DNA of 64,000 nt from Nostoc commune NIES-4072 (lineage in GTDB: Bacteria; Cyanobacteriota; Cyanobacteriia; Cyanobacteriales; Nostocaceae), in NCBI RefSeq assembly GCF_003113895.1, contig NZ_BDUD01000001.1, positions 2,331,118 through 2,395,117 of the forward strand, given 5' to 3'. The notes below the pieces were generated by a model. The model was not told the origin of the DNA. It saw only the letters and a program-made list of their open reading frames with translations, and ran no database searches. The position numbers and the translations under genes are program-made. Shown piece by piece: positions 1 through 8,584 of the stretch (the first letter of the stretch is position 1; each line of letters begins with the position of its first letter).

Positions 1-164
1 GAACGAAGTAATTTTTCGTTTGCTCTCAGTAAGGTCGATAACCGAGTAGGTGCTAACCGTATGCAACGAGAGTAAAGATTTAGTCAGAAGCGAACGCTCT
101 GTTGTAATGACAGAGATATGCTGACGGACTTACGGTGATTTGGAGTGTAAAGTTATGAGTAGCA

Positions 165-1964
165 ATGCAAAAGTCTAATACACGACAAATTGCTCCTAAA
201 CCTAACAAAAACGGTTTTCTTCCCCTGAAGACTAACCCAATTAGAACGGTTTTGAGTAATGAATCGATGGTGGAATGGAAACACATCAACTGGCGTAAGT
301 TGGAAAGACGTGTTTTTAAGTTGCAAAAACGAATTTACAAAGCATCTCGTCGTGGTGATGTCAAAGCATTTCGCAGACTCCAGAGGACGTTGATGAATTC
401 CTGGGCAGCAAAGTGTCTATCGGTTCGTCGGGTTACACAAGATAACCAGGGCAAAAAGACAGCAGGGGTGGACGGTGTTAAATCACTATCCCCAGAAGCT
501 CGTTTGATACTGGTTACAAAAATAAAACCTAAGTCAAAGGTGAAACCGACACGACGGGTTTGGATTCCCAAACCAGGAACGGATGAGAAACGACCTTTGG
601 GTATTCCCGTAATGAACGACCGAGCCTTGCAAGCGCTGTTCAAACTGGCATTAGAGCCGGAATGGGAAGCACGATTTGAGCCTAACTCATACGGGTTCAG
701 ACCTGGGCGCTCATGTCATGATGCAAGAGAGGCAATATTCCAAGCAATTGTGCAGAAAAGTAAATTTGTGCTTGATGCCGACATTGCAAAATGCTTCGAC
801 CGCATCGACCATGAAGCACTGCTAAGAAAATTAAATACATCTCCCACCATCCGCCGACAAATTCGAGCATGGTTAAAAGCGGGGGTAATGGATGGTAAGC
901 AGTTGTTTCCAACATCTGAGGGTACGCCACAGGGTGGGGTAATCTCTCCGCTACTAGCTAACATCGCCCTTCACGGGATGGAAGAACGGATAAATAAGGC
1001 ATTCCCAGAAATGTCTCAAACCATGAGGGAAACTTGGTATCACAAAAAAGGTACAAAGTTCAGAAGCCCTCAAGTTATCCGATATGCCGATGACTTTGTG
1101 ATTCTCCACAAAGACATAACCGTTGTCCAAAGATGCAGGGAGATAATCTCTGAATGGTTAATAGACATGGGTCTGGAATTGAAGCTTTCTAAAACACGTC
1201 TAACCCACACTTTAAATAAGTATGGGTCAGAAAAACCAGGTTTTAACTTCCTTGGTTTTAACATAAGACAGTGGAAAGTGGGTAAATACCACTCAAAACA
1301 AGGCTTCAAGACAATCATCACCCCAAGCAAGGAAAAGCAAAAGATACATTACGACCGAATAGCAAGTATCATCGATGACCATAAAGCAGCGCCACAAATG
1401 GCGTTAATCAGCCGACTAAATCCGGTAATAACAGGATGGTCTAACTACTATTCAACATCAGTAAGCAAGGTTATCTTTGCTGACCTAGATAATCTCATGT
1501 ATCCAAAGCTAAAGGCTTGGGCGCAACACCGCCACCCCAAGAAATCCAGGGGATGGGTAACAAAGAAATATTGGCAAACCATAGGTGGTGATAATTGGGT
1601 ATTCGCAACCAGGCAAGAGGGTAAAAACCCGTTGCGGTTACGGTCACACGCGGAAACAAAAATTATTCGGCATGTGAAAGTTAAAGGCGAAGCTAGTCCT
1701 TATGATGGCAACCTAATTTACTGGAGTTCAAGAATGGGAGAACACCCAGAAACGACTACGAGAGTAGCAACACTCTTAAAGAAACAAAAAGGGAAGTGTA
1801 CCCACTGCCGAATGTACTTTCGAGAGGAAGATGTACTGGAGATTGACCACAAAATCCCCAAAAGTTTGGGAGGTAAAGACGATTATAAAAATCTCCAGAT
1901 ATTACACAGACACTGCCACGATGAAAAGACAACTGTAGATGGTTCAGTTGTGAAGTACGCATGA
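165..1964 (+). CDS. Group II intron reverse transcriptase/maturase with HNH endonuclease
   Basis: This multifunctional intron protein (599 aa) would splice its host intron and copy it into DNA at new sites. The N-terminal half carries the reverse transcriptase fingers/palm, with RIPKPGTDEKRPLGIP-like RT motifs near residue 128 and the catalytic YADD box at about residues 307-310. A maturase (X) region follows at roughly 390-480. The C-terminus has an HNH nuclease with CTHC, the EIDHKIPKSLGG core and a final HRHCH, so four zinc-type Cys/His positions look intact. The frame is uninterrupted and full length for the family, so the element may still be active. The start ATG at 165 is the first in frame; no strong ribosome site is visible. 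Confidence 0.95.
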   Translation: MQKSNTRQIAPKPNKNGFLPLKTNPIRTVLSNESMVEWKHINWRKLERRVFKLQKRIYKASRRGDVKAFRRLQRTLMNSWAAKCLSVRRVTQDNQGKKTAGVDGVKSLSPEARLILVTKIKPKSKVKPTRRVWIPKPGTDEKRPLGIPVMNDRALQALFKLALEPEWEARFEPNSYGFRPGRSCHDAREAIFQAIVQKSKFVLDADIAKCFDRIDHEALLRKLNTSPTIRRQIRAWLKAGVMDGKQLFPTSEGTPQGGVISPLLANIALHGMEERINKAFPEMSQTMRETWYHKKGTKFRSPQVIRYADDFVILHKDITVVQRCREIISEWLIDMGLELKLSKTRLTHTLNKYGSEKPGFNFLGFNIRQWKVGKYHSKQGFKTIITPSKEKQKIHYDRIASIIDDHKAAPQMALISRLNPVITGWSNYYSTSVSKVIFADLDNLMYPKLKAWAQHRHPKKSRGWVTKKYWQTIGGDNWVFATRQEGKNPLRLRSHAETKIIRHVKVKGEASPYDGNLIYWSSRMGEHPETTTRVATLLKKQKGKCTHCRMYFREEDVLEIDHKIPKSLGGKDDYKNLQILHRHCHDEKTTVDGSVVKYA

Positions 1965-1983
1965 TAAGCGCCGATTCATTGAG

Positions 1984-2050
1984 GAGCCGGATGAGGTGAA
2001 AGTCTCACGTCCGGTTTTGAAGACCAACGGGGTTGGTGACAACCTCGTTG
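1984..2050 (+). ncRNA. Group II intron domains V and VI
   Basis: Bases 1984-2017 form the conserved catalytic hairpin: the GAGCCGG arm pairs with CCGGTTT, and the inner arm GAGGTGAAAGTCTC carries the GAAA tetraloop. Bases 2025-2050 form a second hairpin (CAACGGGGTTG with CAACCTCGTTG), which is domain VI with the branch-site region beside it. Together they fix the orientation and the 3' end of the intron. Confidence 0.85.
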
Positions 2051-2131
2051 AGTTTACTAGTGTCAATTCTGGGTTGATTTTAAAAGTGTTGTAAATGGCT
2101 ATGCGTCGCTGACTGTAAAAGTATCCTATTT

Positions 2132-2494
2132 TTAGGGTAAGGGTAAATAAACTATTCTGTCTTGATATTCATCGTCTTCTGATGCCAAAGCAACTATTAT
2201 GAGTTCTTCTATATTTTCACCAATACTTAAATTTGGATTGAGGATAAAAATTCCTGGTACGTGACGATTAACAGCAATATGGTCAGCTAAATGTACTGGC
2301 ATAGAAGTTCGATTATTTGTCACTAATATAAAATTATTATCCTCACACCAACACAGAATTTCTGGATCGAGTGTACTTTTTGGTGGAGTTCCTGATTCTC
2401 CTACCACTTTAATCGCAATATTAGGTTCTCTTAGCCTAATTTGATTTGGATATATAGGATTGACATTTTCATCAATCAGATATTGCAGTGTCAT
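2132..2494 (-). CDS. PIN-like toxin, DUF5615 family
   Basis: A 120-aa protein beginning MTLQYLIDENVNP, the typical start of the DUF5615/Mut7-C-like PIN fold, in which the early Asp (LIDEN) and a later Asp/Asn pair in ILVTNNRTSM line the nuclease site. Proteins of this kind are predicted ribonuclease toxins. Its start overlaps the stop of the upstream DUF433 gene by 4 bp, so the two are translated as a pair, antitoxin first. The DUF433/DUF5615 combination is a recurrent toxin-antitoxin arrangement in cyanobacteria (VapBC45-like). Activity is inferred. The pair lies beside the group II intron. Confidence 0.82.
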   Translation of the reverse strand: MTLQYLIDENVNPIYPNQIRLREPNIAIKVVGESGTPPKSTLDPEILCWCEDNNFILVTNNRTSMPVHLADHIAVNRHVPGIFILNPNLSIGENIEELIIVALASEDDEYQDRIVYLPLP

Positions 2495-2829
2495 GCTTGC
2501 TGTTTAGCTTGTCTTTCAATTCGGAGTTGGCGCAGTTTTTCTGACACTGGCGGGGGATTAAGCCTCTGTTGTTCTCGCATTCTATGACCGTGTTCTATCC
2601 AGTTTTTGATGTAAGCACTGACAGTTTCTTTGTTTTGCAGATAATAAAGAATTGTTGCATATACTTGTTCTAAAGATATTGTTTGATAAATTTGGGCAAT
2701 TTCTTCTGGAGAACGTCCACAATCAATGTATTCATAAAGAATTGTTTCAATCCCAATTCTTGAATCTTTCAGTCTAATGTCTTCAGAAGAGAGAAAGTTG
2801 AAATACTCTACAATATGTTTGGTAGACAT
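2491..2829 (-). CDS. DUF433 family antitoxin
   Basis: A 112-aa protein with the DUF433 helix-turn-helix region (RIGIETILYEYIDCGRSPEEIAQIY, residues about 25-50, followed by LEQVYATILYYL). The family is the usual DNA-binding antitoxin partner of DUF5615 PIN-like toxins. The charged C-terminal tail (RQLRIERQAKQQA) probably wraps the toxin. It is the first gene of a two-gene operon and overlaps the toxin start (ATGA-type junction, 4 bp). Autoregulation by the pair is likely but no operator was identified. Confidence 0.8.
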   Translation of the reverse strand: MSTKHIVEYFNFLSSEDIRLKDSRIGIETILYEYIDCGRSPEEIAQIYQTISLEQVYATILYYLQNKETVSAYIKNWIEHGHRMREQQRLNPPPVSEKLRQLRIERQAKQQA

Positions 2830-3048
2830 AGATTAACCTATATTCATAGTTAGTTATTATATATAGTAATCTTTTTGTTCAAGCGATAAGCTTGACGGCA
2901 TAGCGATCGCTTACCACACTACATTAACGCTTTGCCAAAAAAAGCTTCGCATTCTTAAGTTATGCAGAAGAAAATAGAGGGCAATCTTATTTTCCTCACA
3001 AACAAGACGAGATACCTAACTTTTCAAAGAAGTCGGGGATCTATTTTA

Positions 3049-4887
3049 TTAGGATTTGATTAAAGATTCCTCAGACTGGCGATATTTAGTAATTAACCTA
3101 CGTCTTTTTGGGAGTGAATACAGCAATATGCTTACCAAGGGTAATCCGGTTCCTGTTAGTGCAAATAGGATGTAAGGATTGACAAATCTGACTATACAAA
3201 AAATTCCGAAGCTGGTTCCTAATCCTGCTGTGAGTAAATACAATATAACTTTAGACCAGTCCCATTCTCTATAGTCATTATGCCTTTTCCAACCCGCAAA
3301 AGCCCCAAACGCAAACCCCACAACACCCCCAATTACTACCCCAATTATTTCTATGTTCGCGTAAATATTATGATTAGCACCAAATACCATTGCAATAAAA
3401 TCAGTCAAGTACGCAATTAGTGTCCCCCCGAAACTTCCAATCATTAGTCCAATTCCTAGTCCAATTACTGCCTCCACTACCGCCATAATCACTCTCCATA
3501 AACCAGCGACAGCTATCAACCAAGTCATAGTTAAAGATAAACCAGCGACAGCTATCAACCAAGTCATAGTTAAAGATAAACCAGCGACAGCTATCAACCA
3601 AGCCATAGATATAGGTGCGATCGCACTAATTAATAACACTCCAGTAAGCCAAACATAGGGTACTTCTCGCTTTTCAATTGGTAAAGCAGCCGTCTGCACC
3701 TTTACCGTTAAAGTATGATTTGCTGGATAAGCATTACTGTGCAGTATCAGTTGACGTTTATACTGCTTATCTGCCATCAATTTACTCGTATCCACATGAA
3801 CTTGAAACCGAGTATGATTCCCGCTAAACTGAGCAGGTGTCACCGAAATCCAAGCATGATCATCTGGCGTATGGGGTGGGTCTTGAGGATGAGGTGCAAC
3901 TTCCCATCTACCTTCCAGTAAAGTATCTGATATGGGGTTCTCAATAGTAATGCTTGGCGTTAGCTTTTCTCCTAATCGGTTCGCTTTGAAGTTCAGCACT
4001 GTTTCACTGAAATCAACTCCCGCTACACGGATAACATCAAGTGACTTGAGTGCTTCTAAAGCTGATTGTGCATTTCCCGCTACACGAATAACATCAAGTG
4101 GCTTGAGTGCTTCTAAAGCTGATTTTGCATTAGCGAAACGGTTTTTCTGTATCGGTTGTACCATCTTTTCCAACCAACCCAGAAACCGTAGACTCAACCG
4201 AGGTAAAAGATGGTAAAACTTGATTAAATATGGATCATCTTGATCTTGCAATTGGTCTATTCTTGTTGATTGGATTCCTGTCAGTAAGCAAATCAAGGTT
4301 GCACCCAAAGCATACAAGTCTGTAGCGTCTGTTGGTTTAAACATTTGCTCAGGTGGAATAAAGCCAGGAGTACCTCTAAATACACTACTGGCTGCAACTT
4401 CCTGGCTACCAACACGAGCAAAACCAAAGTCAATTATATAGACATTGAGTTGCTCATCTACCAAAATATTTTCCGGTTTAATATCTCGATGAATTATCGG
4501 CGCAATCCGATTTTGCAGATATACAAGAATTTCTAAAGCTTTAACTGCAATTTGTTTAATTTCCTCTGGTGCAAAGCTGCGGGTTTCTGCTAAAGATGGG
4601 GCATTGATATATTCTTGAACTAGACAAAAGCCATCAGGTCGCTCAAAAGAACTGAGATACTGGGGAATACCAGGATGATTAAGTTTCTGTAAAAATTGAA
4701 TTTCTTTTTCGCAAGCTCTAAACCCCGACCAACTAGAACCAGCTTGAGCAAAGCAAAACTGCTTTATTACTACTTGTTCCCCTGTATCAACTTTTGATGC
4801 TAGCCAAGTAATCCTTCCTCCTTCCCGATTACGTCCCAATTCTCGCAAAACTTGATAGCCGTGTTCGCTGAAATCTGGATAGCTCAT
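3049..4887 (-). CDS. Ser/Thr protein kinase with C-terminal membrane domain
   Basis: A Hanks-type kinase (612 aa). The catalytic lysine is in VVIKQF (K42), the catalytic loop is HRDIKPEN (D135), and the metal site is DFG (D153), followed by the GTPGFIPPEQ activation segment. The glycine loop (GRNREGG) is less canonical than usual. After the kinase (to about residue 250) comes a linker with a duplicated 19-aa unit (residues about 253-289), a beta-rich Ig-like section (about 290-400), then a hydrophobic region with several membrane segments (about 405-595). A 13-aa transmembrane motif (TWLIAVAGLSLTM) is tandemly repeated at about 427-463. The C-terminal placement of the membrane part suggests a sensor of membrane state; substrates are unknown. 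Confidence 0.9.
   Translation of the reverse strand: MSYPDFSEHGYQVLRELGRNREGGRITWLASKVDTGEQVVIKQFCFAQAGSSWSGFRACEKEIQFLQKLNHPGIPQYLSSFERPDGFCLVQEYINAPSLAETRSFAPEEIKQIAVKALEILVYLQNRIAPIIHRDIKPENILVDEQLNVYIIDFGFARVGSQEVAASSVFRGTPGFIPPEQMFKPTDATDLYALGATLICLLTGIQSTRIDQLQDQDDPYLIKFYHLLPRLSLRFLGWLEKMVQPIQKNRFANAKSALEALKPLDVIRVAGNAQSALEALKSLDVIRVAGVDFSETVLNFKANRLGEKLTPSITIENPISDTLLEGRWEVAPHPQDPPHTPDDHAWISVTPAQFSGNHTRFQVHVDTSKLMADKQYKRQLILHSNAYPANHTLTVKVQTAALPIEKREVPYVWLTGVLLISAIAPISMAWLIAVAGLSLTMTWLIAVAGLSLTMTWLIAVAGLWRVIMAVVEAVIGLGIGLMIGSFGGTLIAYLTDFIAMVFGANHNIYANIEIIGVVIGGVVGFAFGAFAGWKRHNDYREWDWSKVILYLLTAGLGTSFGIFCIVRFVNPYILFALTGTGLPLVSILLYSLPKRRRLITKYRQSEESLIKS
3498..3608 (-). repeat. 39-bp tandem repeat inside the kinase gene
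   Basis: Two complete 39-bp units (3498-3536 and 3537-3575) and a third partial one (3576-3608) are virtually identical. Each encodes 13 residues, so the copy number can change without a frameshift. The units fall in the transmembrane region of the kinase. Confidence 0.95.
4019..4132 (-). repeat. 57-bp tandem duplication inside the kinase gene
   Basis: Two 57-bp units (4019-4075 and 4076-4132) differ at only a few bases and encode ALEALK-LDVIRVAG-type 19-residue repeats just after the kinase domain. The duplication is in frame. Confidence 0.92.
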
Positions 4888-5211
4888 AGTTCAAGGGCAA
4901 CAAGTAAAATATGCCAAATTTGCTGTGTATTACGCAAATACACTTAAATTAGCAGGGGTGATTCAATTAATCAACCTTTTTAACATTAGTTATAGGTCAA
5001 TACAGTTCAGTTAAGGATTTTTGGTACTGATTTTAGACCTGTAGAGACGCGAAATTTCGCGTCTCTAGCAAGGTTTTTCGGCTTAACTGAACGGTATTGA
5101 GTTATAGGTGGAGGAAATTTATATCAAAATTGCCCCTAAAAGTCTTCCTCTGCATTCTCTGTGCCTCTGCGGTTAAAAATCTTAACGTATCATCTAGCGA
5201 TCGCATACCGC

Positions 5212-5265
5212 TATATCGGCGCAAACGGTTCTGGTAAATCGAGTCTAGTAAAGGCAATTTTATGA
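5212..5265 (+). pseudogene. Walker A remnant of a P-loop ATPase
   Basis: The forward frame reads YIGANGSGKSSLVKAIL then a stop. GANGSGKSS is a textbook Walker A loop (GxxGxGKS) in the context used by AAA/ABC-type ATPases. Nothing before or after continues the protein, so it is best read as a residual scrap of a lost ATPase gene. It could also be chance, but a nine-residue exact motif in frame makes that less likely. Confidence 0.45.
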
Positions 5266-5343
5266 ATCAATTCTATGAGACTGTTGGCGAATTGATAGGG
5301 GGTCTAACCCATCAGCCCATCAGCCCCAATCCATCTTAATTTC

Positions 5344-5397
5344 AGTGCGTTTCAACGCACTTTAGCTATGAGCAAGTAATTTATTGCAGGGCGGGAA
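5344..5397 (+). repeat. Partial copy of the multi-hairpin repeat element
   Basis: AGTGCGTT/AACGCACT forms an 8-bp hairpin with a 2-nt loop. It is followed by TTAGCTATGAG and a GGGCGGG end, as in the full elements at 26984-27140 and 51411-51537. The left half is absent. Confidence 0.6.
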
Positions 5398-5582
5398 AGC
5401 AACGCAAAACCAGGATTTTAGGGATGGGGGATTTAACAAGAAAGTAAATCGACCAACAGTATCTTCTATTCGCCAGGGCTGAAGTAGCACATCACGTCAC
5501 CCAAATCTATAACTCCGCAGCAGAAGCCGTAAAGCATACAGGCAAGTTATAATTCTCTTGCGGATCAACGTAACAAAAATTT

Positions 5583-5909
5583 ATGAGTAACCCCCTTGTG
5601 CAAGCCTTTTTCGTAGGCAGAGCAGTAGCTGAAGTAGTTAATGAGCGTTTAGAGGTCGCCTTGACCGATGCTTTGAGCGATCTGGGCAAATTTGATGCAG
5701 AAGCTAGAGAGCAGCTGCGCCAGTTTACAGACGAAGTTCTAGAGCGTGCAAATCGGGCAGCAGAAGCTGCTAATGGTGGCCAAAGTAGCACAGGTACTGG
5801 ACAAGGCAGTTCTGATTCCGGTGACTTACAAGCAGATATTGATGAATTACGAGCAGAAATTGCCCTGTTACGAACAGAATTGCAACATTATCGTAGAACT
5901 TCTGCATAA
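5583..5909 (+). CDS. Conserved short cyanobacterial protein with coiled coil
   Basis: This 108-aa protein has no signal peptide. Residues 1-60 ([19 protein letters not shown] onward) are helical and conserved-looking, a Ser/Gly-rich linker follows (about 62-80), and the last 28 residues are a heptad-type coiled coil ([20 protein letters not shown]). It resembles a family of small cyanobacterial/plastid proteins that I recall as DUF6825, but I am not certain of that label. The function is unknown. It lies 240 bp upstream of the ABC1 kinase on the same strand, separated by heptamer repeats, so co-transcription is uncertain. Confidence 0.75.
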   Translation: MSNPLVQAFFVGRAVAEVVNERLEVALTDALSDLGKFDAEAREQLRQFTDEVLERANRAAEAANGGQSSTGTGQGSSDSGDLQADIDELRAEIALLRTELQHYRRTSA

Positions 5910-5919
5910 ATTTTAGTTA

Positions 5920-6075
5920 TTGGTTATTAGTCATTAGTCATTGGTCATTCGTCACTTGTACTAAGCTTTGCCGTAAAGCCTGCGGCACAGCTACGCATAG
6001 GACGCAGCCTCTCCAAGAGTTGTATTGGTCAAAAATTATTATGTGCAAATGACAAATGACAAAGGACAAAGGACA
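5920..6075. repeat. Heptamer repeats (STRR-type) around a palindrome
   Basis: TTAGTCATTGGTCATT-like heptamers (5926-5957) and their complement-type ATGACAAATGACAAAGGAC units (6045-6075) flank a GC-rich palindromic segment near 5965-6005. Such short tandemly repeated sequences are typical of heterocyst-forming cyanobacteria. Confidence 0.8.
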
Positions 6076-6150
6076 TTTAAAAAACAGTTTAGGAATCAGG
6101 TGTCTTTTCTTTCAAGGAATTCGGTTGCAAACCAACGGTAAACAAAGTAT

Positions 6151-7836
6151 ATGGAACAAGGTTATTCAGATAAAGCATACCGTTGGAATCGGGAAAAATA
6201 CTCTAGCAGACGGCGTTTTGTGGACATTTGGTCTTTTGTTTTGACCTTATTGTTCAAACTTTGGCGATACAACAAATCTTGGAGTTATCCGGGTGGTGTG
6301 ACTGAGGCAAAGCAAGCCACAAGACGCAAAACCCAAGCGGTGTGGATTCGCAATACCCTGCTAGATTTAGGCCCAACCTTCATCAAAGTAGGGCAATTGT
6401 TTTCTACCCGTGCTGATATATTTCCAGTTGAATATGTAGAAGAACTAGCCAAGTTACAAGACAAAGTACCGGCATTTAGCTATGAGCAAGTAGAAGCAAC
6501 CATTGAGAAAGAACTAGGCAAAAAAATTCCTGAACTCTTCCATAATTTTGAACCGATTCCTTTGGCTGCTGCTAGCTTAGGGCAAGTACATAAAGCTGTG
6601 CTGCATAGTGGAGAATCGGTTGTTGTCAAGGTACAACGTCCTGGACTAAAGAAGTTATTTGAAATAGATTTACAAATTCTTAAAGGAATTACCCGCTATT
6701 TTCAAAACCATCCCAAATGGGGACGGGGACGAGATTGGTTAGGTATTTATGAAGAATGTTGTCGCATTCTTTGGGAAGAAATTGATTATCTCAACGAAGG
6801 TCGTAACGCTGATACTTTTCGCCGGAACTTTCGCGGATATGATTGGGTGAACGTCCCAAAAGTATACTGGCGTTACGCCTCATCCAGAGTGTTGACTTTA
6901 GAATATCTCCCTGGAATTAAAATTAGCCAATACGAAGCTTTAGAAGCAGCAGGTTTAGATCGAAAGGCGATCGCTCGTCAAGGCGCTCAAGCCTATTTAC
7001 TACAACTTCTCAACAGTGGCTTTTTCCACGCCGATCCTCACCCAGGCAATATTGCCATTAGTGCAACTGGTGCTTTGATATTCTACGATTTCGGCATGAT
7101 GGGGCGGATTAAGTCAAATGTCCGCGAAGGACTAATGCAAACACTGTTTGGCATAGCCCAAAAAGATGGCGATCGCGTTGTTCAATCTCTAATCGATTTA
7201 GGCGCGATCGCCCCAACCGATGACATGGGCCCAGTCCGACGTTCCGTCCAGTACATGCTGGATCATTTCATGGATAAGCCATTTGAAAACCAATCAGTGG
7301 CAGCAATTAGTGACGACCTTTATGAAATAGCTTATAATCAGCCATTTAGATTTCCAGCAACCTTCACTTTTGTGATGCGAGCCTTTTCTACCTTAGAAGG
7401 GGTAGGCAAAGGTTTAGATCCAGAGTTTAACTTTATGGAAGTTGCCAAACCGTATGCAATGCAGCTTATGACCGATATGAATGGTTCTGAGGGGAATAGT
7501 TTTATTAACGAATTAAGTCGTCAAGCAGCTCAAGTAAGTAGTACCGCGTTTGGTCTACCACGTAGATTAGAGGATACCTTAGAGAAGCTAGAACGGGGAG
7601 ACATGCGCCTGCGCGTTCGGTCTATCGAAACTGAACGCCTATTGCGCCGACAGAGCAGTATTCAGCTCTCAATAAGCTATGCTCTGTTAATCAGTGCTTT
7701 CACCCTTTCAGCTACGATCTTAGTGGTTACCAATTATGCATGGTGGGCACTAGCGCCTGGTTTAGTTGCAGCAGGGCTTTCAGTGATCCTGATCAGACTA
7801 CTTTTACGCCTTGACCGTTACGATCGTATGTATTAA
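6151..7836 (+). CDS. ABC1/AarF/UbiB family atypical kinase
   Basis: A 561-aa member of the ABC1 (ADCK/UbiB) kinase-like family, whose members act in isoprenoid-quinone metabolism and, in plastids and cyanobacteria, in thylakoid lipid and redox homeostasis. The signature KxGQ helix is FIKVGQ (K79-Q82). The Ala-rich nucleotide loop is AAASLGQVHKA (about 135-145), the invariant lysine is in VVVKVQRPG, the catalytic loop is HADPHPGN, and the metal site is YDFGMMG. Two C-terminal hydrophobic helices (about 505-550) should anchor it to the membrane. The length is normal. A PP2C phosphatase gene follows after only 22 bp, suggesting an operon. The substrate cannot be read from sequence. Confidence 0.93.
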   Translation: MEQGYSDKAYRWNREKYSSRRRFVDIWSFVLTLLFKLWRYNKSWSYPGGVTEAKQATRRKTQAVWIRNTLLDLGPTFIKVGQLFSTRADIFPVEYVEELAKLQDKVPAFSYEQVEATIEKELGKKIPELFHNFEPIPLAAASLGQVHKAVLHSGESVVVKVQRPGLKKLFEIDLQILKGITRYFQNHPKWGRGRDWLGIYEECCRILWEEIDYLNEGRNADTFRRNFRGYDWVNVPKVYWRYASSRVLTLEYLPGIKISQYEALEAAGLDRKAIARQGAQAYLLQLLNSGFFHADPHPGNIAISATGALIFYDFGMMGRIKSNVREGLMQTLFGIAQKDGDRVVQSLIDLGAIAPTDDMGPVRRSVQYMLDHFMDKPFENQSVAAISDDLYEIAYNQPFRFPATFTFVMRAFSTLEGVGKGLDPEFNFMEVAKPYAMQLMTDMNGSEGNSFINELSRQAAQVSSTAFGLPRRLEDTLEKLERGDMRLRVRSIETERLLRRQSSIQLSISYALLISAFTLSATILVVTNYAWWALAPGLVAAGLSVILIRLLLRLDRYDRMY

Positions 7837-7858
7837 TTGTTGGTTGCAAAAATAATTT

Positions 7859-8584
7859 ATGAAACTTAATTTCACGGGTTTTAGCGATCCGGGACTTATT
7901 CGTTCTAATAATCAGGATGCTTATTATATCGACCCAGAGGGGCGATTTTTCGTTGTCGCCGATGGAATGGGTGGTCACGCAGGAGGTGAGGAAGCAAGTC
8001 GCATTGCCACTGGAGAAATTCAGGCGTATTTACTGGCAAATTGGGAATCTTCTAAATCTTCTCAAGAATTACTAGAGCAAGCTTTGTGGGGTGCCAATGA
8101 AGCGATTTTGCACGATCAGCAAAATCATCCCGAACGCGCCGACATGGGTACAACGGTTGTAGCGGTAATTTTTCGCGCCCCAGAGATGCCCTGGTGCGCT
8201 CATGTTGGTGATTCGCGGCTGTATCGCTTGCGAGAATCGCACTTAGAACAAGTCACAGAAGACCACACTTGGGTAGCACGAGCAATCAAAATCGGTGACA
8301 TCACCTCAGATGAAGCACGATCGCATCCTTTTCGTCATGTATTATCGCGTTGTTTAGGGCGTGAAGACTTGCATCAAATTGATGTACAACCACTAGATGT
8401 CAAAGCTGGCGATCGCTTGCTGTTATGTAGTGATGGTCTCACAGAAGAACTTGTCGAACAGAAGATTGCTAGCTGCCTCCAAGACAGCCCTTGGCTTGAT
8501 AAAGCTGCCATCTCTCTAGTTGAGGCTGCCAAAGACCACGGAGGGCACGATAACATCACAGTTGTCATCGTCTCACTCGACTAA
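7859..8584 (+). CDS. PP2C-family Ser/Thr protein phosphatase
   Basis: A 241-aa, single-domain PPM phosphatase with all metal-binding acids in place: D20 (SNNQDAYY), D35 in the VADGMGGHAGG motif, the CSDGLTEEL Asp, and the C-terminal GGHDNITVV Asp. It is cytosolic, with no signal or membrane segment. It is comparable to bacterial Stp/PphA enzymes that reverse Hanks-kinase phosphorylation. The ATG is 22 bp after the ABC1 kinase stop, so translation is probably coupled to an operonic transcript. Partners could be the two Hanks kinases at 3.0 and 10.1 kb, but that is only a neighbourhood inference. Confidence 0.94.
   Translation: MKLNFTGFSDPGLIRSNNQDAYYIDPEGRFFVVADGMGGHAGGEEASRIATGEIQAYLLANWESSKSSQELLEQALWGANEAILHDQQNHPERADMGTTVVAVIFRAPEMPWCAHVGDSRLYRLRESHLEQVTEDHTWVARAIKIGDITSDEARSHPFRHVLSRCLGREDLHQIDVQPLDVKAGDRLLLCSDGLTEELVEQKIASCLQDSPWLDKAAISLVEAAKDHGGHDNITVVIVSLD

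Larger units (their letters stand above)
1..2057 (+). mobile_element. Group II intron, 5' end outside the window
   Basis: This is a retroelement that combines a ribozyme with its own reverse transcriptase. The intron ORF is at 165-1964, and a classical 34-nt domain V (1984-2017) and a domain VI hairpin (2025-2050) follow directly. The first 164 bases show no gene and are taken as domains I-IV of the ribozyme. The 5' boundary lies before base 1. The 3' boundary is set a few bases after domain VI, by analogy with other group II introns, so it is approximate. The downstream exon cannot be identified. The next gene (2132-2494) is on the opposite strand, so the intron does not interrupt it. Confidence 0.85.
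4888..5582. other. Intergenic region with repeats and gene debris
   Basis: No intact gene is seen. It holds a palindrome near 5041-5066 (GTAGAGACGCGAAATTTCGC and its mirror), a dispersed CTCTGTGCCTCTGCGGTT-type repeat near 5155-5175, a short Walker-A coding remnant (5212-5265) and the right half of a structured repeat element (5344-5397). Confidence 0.7.
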
